Source of the DNA: an uncultured Clostridium sp.
GTDB lineage: Bacteria; Bacillota; Clostridia; TANB77; CAG-508
Direction: 5' to 3'
Assembly (NCBI GenBank): GCA_900553405.1
Contig: USDF01000036.1
Coordinates: 1 to 16,631 of the forward strand
DNA length: 16,631 nt
The position numbers and the translations under genes were made by a program. The notes under the pieces are model-generated. The model did no database searches. It saw only the letters and a program-made list of their open reading frames with translations, and had not been told where the DNA came from. Shown here one piece after another: positions 7,966 through 14,402 of this stretch. Each line of letters opens with the position of its first letter. Within the stretch, counting starts at the first letter, position 1.

Positions 7966-8670
7966 TTGAATAAGAATAAAATAATAATGGCTATTAGTAT
8001 AGGAGGGCTTTGTATTATTCTAGTATCTGTAATGTTTGCACAATTTAAAACTGTTGAAGAAACTGATATTACTGGAATAGAAAAAGCGAGAGAATCTGAA
8101 CTTCAATCAATGCTTGCAAGTTGGAAAACAAAGTATGAAGAAGTAGAAGAAAAGTTAACAGATACACAAAATAAAATAGCGGAGTACCAACAAAAACTAG
8201 ATTCTAATGAACAAGCCTCTGAACTAATAGAAAAGGAATTAGAACAAACTAATTTACTAGTAGGAAAAACTGCAGTAACAGGCGAAGGAGTAATAGTTAC
8301 TTTAGAAGATAATAATGAAAAATCTATAGTAGGCAGTGACTTAAGAACATTAGTTAATGAATTAAAATTAGCAGGTGCTGAAGCAATTTCTATAAACAAT
8401 GAGAGAATTTTAAATATGACAGAAATTGTAGATGTTAATGACTTTATATTAATAAATGAAAATAGAATTGTTTCTCCATATGTAGTAAAAGCAATTGGAA
8501 ATCAAACATATTTATCTAGTGCACTAAGTTTAAAAGTAAGCGGATTTATAGATAGCTATCAAAAAATTGGAAAAACAGTAAAAATGACAAAAGAGAGAAA
8601 CGTAAAAATAGATGCATATAATGGCAGAAAAAAATTAATGCAATTAAATTATGCAAAGGAGGAAGAATAA
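7966..8670 (+). CDS. DUF881 family protein, YlxW/YlxX-like (second copy)
   Basis: A 234-residue paralogue of the preceding protein with the same layout: membrane anchor (about residues 5-25), Gln/Glu-rich coiled-coil-like stretch (about 32-85) and DUF881 domain with 'DLRTLVNELKLAGAEAISIN' and 'SPYVVKAIG'. Translation starts at TTG (7966), supported by GAGGTGAG at 7953-7960 with 5-nt spacing. The stop codon overlaps the next start in a TAATG junction, which suggests translational coupling to sbp. The two copies clearly arose by duplication, yet differ enough to suggest separate roles. Confidence 0.85.
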   Translation: MNKNKIIMAISIGGLCIILVSVMFAQFKTVEETDITGIEKARESELQSMLASWKTKYEEVEEKLTDTQNKIAEYQQKLDSNEQASELIEKELEQTNLLVGKTAVTGEGVIVTLEDNNEKSIVGSDLRTLVNELKLAGAEAISINNERILNMTEIVDVNDFILINENRIVSPYVVKAIGNQTYLSSALSLKVSGFIDSYQKIGKTVKMTKERNVKIDAYNGRKKLMQLNYAKEEE

Positions 8671-9080
8671 TGATTTTAATAGCTATAATTATTGGTTGTA
8701 TTATAGGAGCAATAATAGGAGTTAATATTCCTACAATACCATATACATATTCAGGATATTTAGCAATAGCAATTATTGCCGCATTAGACTCAGTATTTGG
8801 AGCAATTACATCTAGCTTAAAGAAAAATTTTGATATGAAGATATTTGTTTCAGGTTTTTTTGTAAATGCTATATTAGCAATGGCACTTACATATTTAGGA
8901 CAAAAATTAAATATAGATATATATTTAGCAGCAGTAGTAGTGTTTGTAGGAAGAATGTTTAATAATTTGGGAACAATTAGAAGATATTACGTAGAAAAAA
9001 TAACAGATAGAAAAATAGTTGCAAAAGCAGAAGCTGTTATAAAAAAGGCAAATGAAGAAAATGATGAGAATAAACAATAA
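8670..9080 (+). CDS. sbp: Small basic membrane protein Sbp (DUF1290)
   Basis: A 136-residue, strongly hydrophobic protein with three or four membrane segments (about 1-20, 25-45, 58-78 and 85-105) and a charged C-terminal tail. Segments 'IPYTYSGYLAIAIIAALDSVFG' (split around residue 35) and 'GRMFNNLGTIRR' are typical of the Sbp/DUF1290 family found just upstream of ftsA in Firmicutes. Its function is not known. The start overlaps the stop of the preceding DUF881 gene by one base. The protein is slightly longer than Bacillus Sbp because of the Lys/Glu/Asn-rich tail. A weak hairpin follows the gene. Confidence 0.85.
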   Translation: MILIAIIIGCIIGAIIGVNIPTIPYTYSGYLAIAIIAALDSVFGAITSSLKKNFDMKIFVSGFFVNAILAMALTYLGQKLNIDIYLAAVVVFVGRMFNNLGTIRRYYVEKITDRKIVAKAEAVIKKANEENDENKQ

Positions 9081-9100
9081 AAATATATATAGAGATATAG

Positions 9101-9125
9101 AATCTTATAAAGAGATAAGATTTAA
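9101..9125 (+). terminator. Weak hairpin after sbp, possible partial terminator
   Basis: AATCTTAT (9101-9108) and ATAAGATT (9115-9122) form a perfect 8-bp stem with a 6-nt loop, but only a three-base T-run overlaps and follows the right arm. It may reduce read-through from the murA-sbp run into ftsA. Confidence 0.35.
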
Positions 9126-9208
9126 AATAGTATCTTTACTATAAACAAAAAGTAAAAAATCAATAGAAAAGTTATATAAATTTACATAAAAATACAAAAG
9201 AAGACATT

Positions 9209-9241
9209 ATTACAAAAACATTACAAAAATATTACAAAAAT
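9209..9241 (+). repeat. Three 11-bp phased A-tract repeats upstream of the ftsA promoter
   Basis: ATTACAAAAA plus C or T occurs three times in exact tandem at 9209-9219, 9220-9230 and 9231-9241. Each unit carries an A5 tract, and the 11-bp period is about one helical turn, so the tracts lie on one face of the DNA. The array ends 13 bp before the -35 element, where UP elements and curved DNA act on RNA polymerase. Confidence 0.75.
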
Positions 9242-9254
9242 ATAACATTTTCTA

Positions 9255-9283
9255 TTGACTTTTTTTGTGAAATATAATATTCT
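9255..9283 (+). promoter_or_regulatory. Sigma-A promoter for ftsA-ftsZ
   Basis: TTGACT (9255-9260, 5 of 6) is followed after 17 nt by TATTCT (9278-9283). A perfect TATAAT (9273-9278) overlaps but is only 12 nt from this -35, so the exact -10 is uncertain. The start would be near 9290, about 33 nt before the ftsA start codon. Confidence 0.6.
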
Positions 9284-9322
9284 TATGGAGAAATAATTTA
9301 AACAAAATTGGAGGAGTTAACT

Positions 9323-10552
9323 TTGGCTATCGGAGATATTATTGTAGGAATTGACATCGGTACTTCTAAAGTAAGTCTAGTAGTAGGCGAGGTCAATAAT
9401 TTTAACCAAATTGAAATTATTTGCAACACTAGCCATAAGTGCAACGGAATCAAAAAGACTAAAATAATAGATGAAGATGATATTGCTTTAGCTGTTAATA
9501 AGGTTATAACAGAAGCGGAAACAGAAACAGATTTAAAAATAAATTCAGCTTATGTTACGATTCCTGGAAAATATGTTACAATTGTACAAAATAGTGTTGT
9601 AAAAGAAGCAAAAGATAAATATGCAGGAATATCTACAAAAGACGTATCCTCTGGTATTATGCAAGTAAAGGATGTAGAAATCCCAGAAGGAAAAACAATT
9701 ATTGATATAGTAACAGATCAATTTGTACTAGAAGATGGAAAAATCGTAACAGATCCTATTGGAAATTTAAGTTCTAATTTTACATTAAATGCACAAGTAA
9801 TTCTAGCAGATAAGGAATACGTAAAACAAATAGTTTCTATATTTAGAAAAGCAGGAATTGAAGTAGATGGATTCACACCTATAAGTTTAGCAGAAAGAAA
9901 TGTAATGTTAGATGTTAATGAAATGAATGACAATGTAATGTTATTAGACATAGGTGCAGGTAATACAGATATAGGTGTATTTGAAGGAAATGGTTTTGTT
10001 TATACAAATACAATTCCACTTGGAGGAGATAGTATAACTTCAGATATTGCTTTAGTTCTAAATATTGAAGAAGAAGAAGCAGATAAATTGAAAAAGCAAT
10101 ATGGATTAGCAATGAAATCATATATAGATAATGACAATGAAATAATGCTAAATACATATAAAGGTGATAGCAAAGGAAAAGTAATTAAAAGTTCAGAACT
10201 AATAGAAATAATAGAAGCTAGAATAGAAGAAATATTTTCTTTAGTAAATAAAGATGTTGTAAGCCAAGGAATTAAACAAAGAATAAATAATGTTGTTCTT
10301 ACAGGACAAGGTATAACAAATATAAATAAAAGCGATGTTGCTGGAAAAGTAATCTTAAATATTCCAGTAAAAATTTCAACGGGAAGACTAATTAGTACAG
10401 TAAGACCAGAATACAGAACAGCATATTCATTAGTAAGATATATTGCAGCAAGACCATTTGCAAAAACAGTATCAAGCAGTATAGATTCAAATTCAAAAGA
10501 AAATATAATGTATACAATATGGGAAAGAATTAAAGAATTCTTTTATTCATAA
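9323..10552 (+). CDS. ftsA: Cell division protein FtsA
   Basis: A 409-residue actin-fold ATPase that ties FtsZ filaments to the membrane. The phosphate-1 loop 'VGIDIGTSKV' is at the N-terminus, the SHS2 insertion follows, phosphate-2 is 'LLDIGAGNTDIGVF', and 'VLTGQG' is the adenosine-site loop. The last residues (IWERIKEFFYS) form an amphipathic helix, the membrane-targeting tail. An in-frame TTG at 9308 sits upstream of the ribosome binding site; GGAGGAG (9310-9316) lies 6 nt before the TTG at 9323, which is therefore chosen. A dedicated promoter and A-tract array precede the gene. ftsZ begins 121 nt downstream and is probably co-transcribed. Confidence 0.95.
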   Translation: MAIGDIIVGIDIGTSKVSLVVGEVNNFNQIEIICNTSHKCNGIKKTKIIDEDDIALAVNKVITEAETETDLKINSAYVTIPGKYVTIVQNSVVKEAKDKYAGISTKDVSSGIMQVKDVEIPEGKTIIDIVTDQFVLEDGKIVTDPIGNLSSNFTLNAQVILADKEYVKQIVSIFRKAGIEVDGFTPISLAERNVMLDVNEMNDNVMLLDIGAGNTDIGVFEGNGFVYTNTIPLGGDSITSDIALVLNIEEEEADKLKKQYGLAMKSYIDNDNEIMLNTYKGDSKGKVIKSSELIEIIEARIEEIFSLVNKDVVSQGIKQRINNVVLTGQGITNINKSDVAGKVILNIPVKISTGRLISTVRPEYRTAYSLVRYIAARPFAKTVSSSIDSNSKENIMYTIWERIKEFFYS

Positions 10553-10613
10553 AAATAATCATTATTGATATATAATAAAAGTTATTAATATTTAAAGATA
10601 AAATTAAAGATAA

Positions 10614-10651
10614 TTAGAAATGAAGTTAAAGAGTAGACTTTAGATTTCTAA
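10614..10651 (+). other. Leader hairpin just upstream of the ftsZ ribosome binding site
   Basis: TTAGAAAT (10614-10621) pairs with ATTTCTAA (10644-10651). Inside it TAAAG (10627-10631) can pair with CTTTA (10638-10642), leaving a one-sided bulge of about 4-5 nt. The right arm ends 7 nt before AGGAGG (10659-10664). It could modulate ftsZ translation or mRNA cleavage between ftsA and ftsZ. Confidence 0.45.
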
Positions 10652-10673
10652 AATAAAAAGGAGGAAATAAATC

Positions 10674-11792
10674 ATGTTAATGGATAATGCAGAAGAAAAT
10701 GCAATGTTAGATGGTACAGCTACTATAAAAGTAATAGGTGTTGGAGGAGCTGGAAATAATGCCGTAAATAGAATGGTAGACTCTGGAATAAAAGGAGTAG
10801 ATTTTATAGCAGTAAATACAGATAGACAAGCTTTACTTTTATCAAAAGCATCAACAAAAATTCAAATAGGAGAAAAAATAACAAGAGGTTTAGGAGCAGG
10901 TGCAAACCCTGACATCGGAGCTCAAGCCGCAGAAGAAAGTAAAACAGAAATAGCAGAAGCATTACGCGGAGCAGATATGGTATTCGTTACTGCAGGAATG
11001 GGTGGAGGAACAGGAACAGGAGCAGCTCCAATCGTTGCAGCATGTGCTAAAGAAATGGGAATATTAACAATAGGTGTTGTTACAAAACCATTCACATTTG
11101 AAGGAAAGAAACGTTTATCACAAGCAGATCGTGGTGTAGAAAGCTTAAAAGGAAAAGTAGACACATTAGTTGTTATACCAAACGACAAATTATTACAAAT
11201 AATAGATAGAAAAACTTCAATAGTAGAAGCATTCAAAATGGCAGATGACGTATTAAGACAAGGTGTACAAGGTATATCAGACTTAATTGCAATTCCAGGA
11301 TTAGTAAACTTAGACTTTGCAGATGTAAAAACAATAATGCTAAATACAGGTATGGCTCATATGGGTATTGGTAGAGCTTCTGGAGAAAACAGAGCAGAAG
11401 ATGCAGCAAAACAAGCTGTACAAAGTCCATTACTAGAAACATCAATAGAAGGTGCAAGAGGAGTTATTATCAATATTACTGGTGGTCCAAACTTAGGATT
11501 ACACGAAGTAAATACAGCAGCAGAATTAGTACAAAGAAGTGTAGATCCAGAAGCAAACATTATCTTTGGTGCAGTTATAGATGAAACTTTAGACGAAGAT
11601 ATAGTTATTACAGTTATTGCAACTGGATTTGAAAAAGGAAATGAAATTCCATCTATGAATAATATAAATAGCATAGTAGATAAAGCTTGGGGAGAAAAAA
11701 TAAATTCAATTCCAGCACCAATAGATAACTCAAATTCATCAAATGATTTAGACATTCCTTCTTTCTTAAGAAAAAATAAAGGAATCAAATAA
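10674..11792 (+). CDS. ftsZ: Cell division protein FtsZ
   Basis: A 372-residue tubulin-like GTPase that forms the division ring at mid-cell and, during sporulation, near the pole. 'VIGVGGAGNNAVNRM' starts the nucleotide-binding domain, the tubulin signature GGGTGTG lies at residues 110-116, and the T7 synergy loop 'NLDFAD' has Asn212, Asp214 and Asp217. After a short linker rich in Ser and Asn (about 325-358), the C-terminal peptide 'DIPSFLRK' is the docking site for FtsA and other partners, followed by a basic end. AGGAGG 9 nt before the ATG gives a strong start; a second in-frame ATG at 10680 is less well spaced. TATAAT at 10571-10576 has no convincing -35, so ftsZ probably relies mainly on the ftsA promoter. 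An 18-bp terminator follows. Confidence 0.97.
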   Translation: MLMDNAEENAMLDGTATIKVIGVGGAGNNAVNRMVDSGIKGVDFIAVNTDRQALLLSKASTKIQIGEKITRGLGAGANPDIGAQAAEESKTEIAEALRGADMVFVTAGMGGGTGTGAAPIVAACAKEMGILTIGVVTKPFTFEGKKRLSQADRGVESLKGKVDTLVVIPNDKLLQIIDRKTSIVEAFKMADDVLRQGVQGISDLIAIPGLVNLDFADVKTIMLNTGMAHMGIGRASGENRAEDAAKQAVQSPLLETSIEGARGVIINITGGPNLGLHEVNTAAELVQRSVDPEANIIFGAVIDETLDEDIVITVIATGFEKGNEIPSMNNINSIVDKAWGEKINSIPAPIDNSNSSNDLDIPSFLRKNKGIK

Positions 11793-11830
11793 AGTCGTAA
11801 CTAATAAAAAAAGCGAATAATAACAATAAT

Positions 11831-11872
11831 AAAAAAAGAAATAATCTAAAAACGTAGATTATTTCTTTTTTT
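11831..11872. terminator. Strong terminator after ftsZ with an 18-bp perfect stem
   Basis: Positions 11831-11848 and 11855-11872 are perfect reverse complements (18 bp) around a 6-nt loop. The stem ends in A7 on the left and T7 on the right, so it can work as an intrinsic terminator on either strand. It isolates ftsAZ from spoIIGA-sigE. Confidence 0.85.
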
Positions 11873-11874
11873 CG

Positions 11875-11917
11875 TGTCTAAGAAATGACAAAAAAATTAA
11901 ACAAGACGTAGTAGAAT
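11875..11917 (+). promoter_or_regulatory. Candidate Spo0A-activated long-spacer promoter of spoIIGA-sigE
   Basis: TGTCTAA (11875-11881) matches the Spo0A box TGTCGAA at 6 of 7 positions. Four nt after it ATGACA (11885-11890, 5 of 6 to -35) is followed after 21 nt by TAGAAT (11912-11917, 5 of 6 to -10). The over-long spacer and an adjacent 0A box recall the Bacillus subtilis spoIIG promoter, which has a 22-bp spacer. The box and -10 are inexact, so this stays a proposal. Confidence 0.45.
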
Positions 11918-11974
11918 ATAAACTACAAAAAAAGCTACACTTCATTTTAATAATGAAAGGAAACGATGTAGAAT

Positions 11975-12907
11975 ATGACAATTTATCTAGATGTAGTGTT
12001 AATTGAAAATTTATGTATGAACTATATTATATTGTTTGCAACAGGATATCTTTTAAAAATAAAAATGAATCACATTAGACTAATATTATCTGCATTATTA
12101 GGAGGTATATACGCAATAGTAGCATATATGCAAATATTAGAAATATATTCAAATCTAATTTTTAAAATTATATTATCAATAGTAATGGTGTATATAGCGT
12201 ACAATTCAAAAAACGTAAAGCAAATATTGAAACAATTAGTGTTTTTCTATTTAACATCATTTGTATTTGGAGGATGTGCTTTTGCACTTTTATACTTTAT
12301 AAAACCAGAACAAATATTGATGAAAAACGGAGTATATATAGGAACATATCCAATAAAAATAGCAATACTTGGAGGAATAGTAGGTTTCACAATAACAGCA
12401 ATTGCATTTCGTTATGTAAAAACAAAACTAAATAAAAAGAGTATGTTTTGTGAACTAGAAATCTACTTTGAAAATAAAAGCATATCTACAACAGCTTTAA
12501 TAGATACAGGAAATATACTAAAAGATCCTATCACAAGTATGCCAGTTATAGTAGTAGAGAAAAGTATACTAAAAGAAATATTACCAGAAAGCATATTAAA
12601 TAATTTAAATAAGATTATAGGAGGTGATGTGCCAAAAGAAGTATATGAAGATGAGAATTTAAATTATATTACAAAGTTTAGAGTAATACCATTTAGTTCA
12701 ATAGGAAAAGAAAATGGATTGTTGTTAGGTTTTAAGTCAAACAAAATAAAAGTAAATACAGAAGAAAGCGAAAAAATAATAGAAGATGTAATTATAGGAA
12801 TATATGATCATAAATTAAGTAAAAAAGATAATTATTTTGCATTAATAGGACTTGATATATTAGAAGGGAGTGAAAAAAATGAATTTACTACAAATGTTAG
12901 TAGATAG
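11975..12907 (+). CDS. spoIIGA: Sporulation sigma-E processing peptidase SpoIIGA
   Basis: A 310-residue membrane aspartic protease that removes the pro-sequence of SigE in the mother cell after a signal from the forespore. The N-terminal half has about five membrane segments and begins with the conserved 'IYLDVVLIENLCMNY'. The C-terminal half carries catalytic Asp177 in 'ALIDTGN', followed by the family segments 'DPITSMPVIVVEK' and 'RVIPFSSIG'. The best ribosome binding site, AAAGG (11956-11960), is 14 nt from the ATG, unusually far, but the N-terminal similarity makes the start secure. The gene overlaps its substrate gene sigE by 29 nt, implying coupled synthesis. Confidence 0.92.
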   Translation: MTIYLDVVLIENLCMNYIILFATGYLLKIKMNHIRLILSALLGGIYAIVAYMQILEIYSNLIFKIILSIVMVYIAYNSKNVKQILKQLVFFYLTSFVFGGCAFALLYFIKPEQILMKNGVYIGTYPIKIAILGGIVGFTITAIAFRYVKTKLNKKSMFCELEIYFENKSISTTALIDTGNILKDPITSMPVIVVEKSILKEILPESILNNLNKIIGGDVPKEVYEDENLNYITKFRVIPFSSIGKENGLLLGFKSNKIKVNTEESEKIIEDVIIGIYDHKLSKKDNYFALIGLDILEGSEKNEFTTNVSR

Positions 12908-13610
12908 TATTAATACAATATACACAAAATTCCTAAAAGAAGAAGACATAGAGAATCTACCTATATATTACATAGGAGGAAGCATTAGCCTGCCACCTCC
13001 ATTATCACCAGAGGAAGAGGACGAACTTTTAAAAGAGTTAGAAAAAGGAAAATTAGAAACTAGACAGACTTTAGTAGAAAGAAACTTAAGATTAGTTGTA
13101 TATATAGCAAAGAAGTTTGAGAATACAGGAGTTGGTCTAGAAGATTTAATATCAATTGGAACAATAGGATTGATGAAAGGAGTAAATACATTTAATACAG
13201 AAAAGAAAATAAAGCTTGCAACATATGCCTCAAGGTGCATAGAAAATGAAATACTAATGTATCTTAGAAGAAGCAATAGAATAAAAGGAGAAATATCTAT
13301 AGATGAGCCATTAAATCAAGATGGAGATGGAAATGAATTACTACTTTCAGATATATTGGGAACAGATCCAGATGTAACATCAAGAAGAATAGAAGATGAA
13401 GTAGATAAAACTCTACTTAAAGCATCAATTGAAAAACTAAGTTATAGAGAAAGAAATATAATGGAACTTAGATTTGGATTTATAAGTGGAGATGAGAAGA
13501 CACAAAAAGAAGTAGCAGACATGCTTGGAATTTCTCAAAGCTACATATCACGTTTAGAAAAGAAAATAATAGGAAAGATGAAAAGAGACATAATGAGCAA
13601 AACAGGGTAG
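12879..13610 (+). CDS. sigE: RNA polymerase sporulation sigma factor SigE, pro-form
   Basis: A 243-residue sigma-70 family protein that directs early mother-cell transcription once processed. Residues 1-29 are the pro-sequence; the 'YYIGGS' motif at 30-35 marks the region cut by SpoIIGA, followed by 'LPPPLS'. Region 2 contains 'NLRLVVYIAKKFENTG', 'LEDLISIGTIGL' and 'KLATYASRCIENEI'. Region 4.2 has the helix-turn-helix 'EVADMLGISQSYISRLEKK'. A GTG at 12870 is in frame, but GGGAG (12866-12870) overlaps it and lies 8 nt before the ATG at 12879, which is chosen. The gene begins inside spoIIGA, in a different frame. No terminator is visible after it, so transcripts may run into the next gene. Confidence 0.96.
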   Translation: MNLLQMLVDSINTIYTKFLKEEDIENLPIYYIGGSISLPPPLSPEEEDELLKELEKGKLETRQTLVERNLRLVVYIAKKFENTGVGLEDLISIGTIGLMKGVNTFNTEKKIKLATYASRCIENEILMYLRRSNRIKGEISIDEPLNQDGDGNELLLSDILGTDPDVTSRRIEDEVDKTLLKASIEKLSYRERNIMELRFGFISGDEKTQKEVADMLGISQSYISRLEKKIIGKMKRDIMSKTG

Positions 13611-13636
13611 ACAAAAATAAAAAAAGATGGTATAAT
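13608..13636 (+). promoter_or_regulatory. Extended -10 sigma-A promoter of the duplicated-HTH gene
   Basis: TAGACA (13608-13613, 5 of 6) overlaps the sigE stop codon and is followed after exactly 17 nt by a perfect TATAAT (13631-13636) with an upstream TGG that makes it an extended -10. Predicted start is near 13643. It is among the best promoter matches in the window. Confidence 0.75.
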
Positions 13637-13643
13637 GCGCTTA

Positions 13644-13660
13644 TGTTAACAATGTAAACA
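13644..13660 (+). promoter_or_regulatory. Palindromic operator candidate at the transcription start
   Basis: TGTTAACAATGTAAACA is a 17-bp imperfect palindrome centred on 13652: six of its eight arm-to-arm base pairs match. It begins about 1 nt after the predicted start of the promoter above, a position where a bound repressor would block initiation. It may be bound by the encoded HTH-like protein, but that is inference. Confidence 0.5.
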
Positions 13661-13691
13661 ATTTTCTTATTCAATAATAGGAGAGTAAAAT

Positions 13692-14306
13692 ATGGAAAAG
13701 AAGCGGAGCTTTAGTCAACTGAAAAAAGAAAAAGAATTTAAAGAATTTTGCTCTTTTTGTAAGAAAGTGACAGAAGAGTATGCAAATTCTGAAGCACAGT
13801 TTTCAGAAAGTTATTTTACAGAACACCACAATATAAGCCAAAGTTGTTTTAGAAAAGTAATTAAATATGCAATTGAAACAAATTTGGTAGAAGATGAAAT
13901 TGTATTTAAGGCAATGGAAAAATCGGCAAAGAATAGTGAATCACATAGTAAAGGTTCAGGAGGTAGAAGTAGAGCAAACTATGAAAAGATGTATACACAC
14001 AAATGTCAGTATATTGCTATGTTAGTTCCGAAAGAAAAAATAGAAAAAGCAGTAATTGCCTTTGCAGATAATCCAGACATCTCAAAGAAAGATATTGCAA
14101 CTGCATATGGCTGGAACAGGAAAACTTTTGAAATACTTTTAGTTAAGGCAATAGAAGAAAATCTTGTTGATGACAAAACTGTAGAAGCAATTGAAACAAG
14201 AAGTATTAATAATGCGGATATTGAAAAACGTGAGTATACAAAAGACTATTTTACAGGATTAAAAAAGAAGAGAGAAGCGAATAAAAAAGGAGTCACCCTT
14301 GAATAA
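13692..14306 (+). CDS. Unrecognised protein with two HTH-like repeats, between sigE and sigG
   Basis: A 204-residue soluble, charged protein that I do not recognise. It has an internal duplication: residues about 38-82 and 131-175 align without gaps at an offset of 93, sharing Ser38/131, Phe53/146, Ala60-Ile-Glu62 with 153-155, Asn64-Leu-Val66 with 157-159, Asp68/161, Val71/164, Ser78/171 and Asn81/174. The second copy, 'ISKKDIATAYGWNRKTFEILL', has the spacing of a helix-turn-helix. Residues 84-94 form a Ser/Gly/Arg linker; the N-terminus has Cys20 and Cys23 but no zinc-site partner is clear. AGGAGAG lies 6 nt before the ATG. With its own promoter, operator-like palindrome and a terminator overlapping its last codons, it is a self-contained unit wedged into a normally contiguous sigE-sigG pair. 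A DNA-binding regulator is the best guess; a phage-type or mobile-gene origin is possible. Confidence 0.75.
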   Translation: MEKKRSFSQLKKEKEFKEFCSFCKKVTEEYANSEAQFSESYFTEHHNISQSCFRKVIKYAIETNLVEDEIVFKAMEKSAKNSESHSKGSGGRSRANYEKMYTHKCQYIAMLVPKEKIEKAVIAFADNPDISKKDIATAYGWNRKTFEILLVKAIEENLVDDKTVEAIETRSINNADIEKREYTKDYFTGLKKKREANKKGVTLE

Positions 14307-14318
14307 GGGTGACTTTTT
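14291..14318 (+). terminator. Terminator overlapping the 3' end of the duplicated-HTH gene
   Basis: AGTCACCCTT (14291-14300) and AAGGGTGACT (14305-14314) form a perfect 10-bp stem with a GAAT loop, followed by TTTTG. The stop codon TAA (14304-14306) lies in the loop and right arm, so the stem also encodes the last residues. It should insulate sigG from upstream transcription. Confidence 0.9.
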
Positions 14319-14342
14319 GTCGACTTTTGTTATACGATAATT

Positions 14343-14371
14343 GAATAGAAAAACAAGCTTTAGGAAATAAT
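14343..14371 (+). promoter_or_regulatory. Candidate sigma-F promoter of sigG
   Basis: GAATA (14343-14347) is followed after 15 nt by GGAAATAAT (14363-14371). As recalled, the sigma-F consensus is GYWTA, about 15 nt, then GGNRANANTW; the match is 4 of 5 and all but the last position. sigG is under sigma-F control in Bacillus. The start would be near 14378, about 25 nt before the ATG. Confidence 0.45.
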
Positions 14372-14402
14372 GAGAATAACATTATTTTTAAGGAGTTTTT
14401 TT

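Noticed and set aside
9101..9322. Possible small gene between sbp and ftsA
   Set aside because: No open frame with a ribosome binding site; the gap is explained by a hairpin, the A-tract array and the ftsA promoter.
11357..11788. Minus-strand open frame of 143 codons inside ftsZ
   Set aside because: Antisense shadow of ftsZ; no independent start signals.
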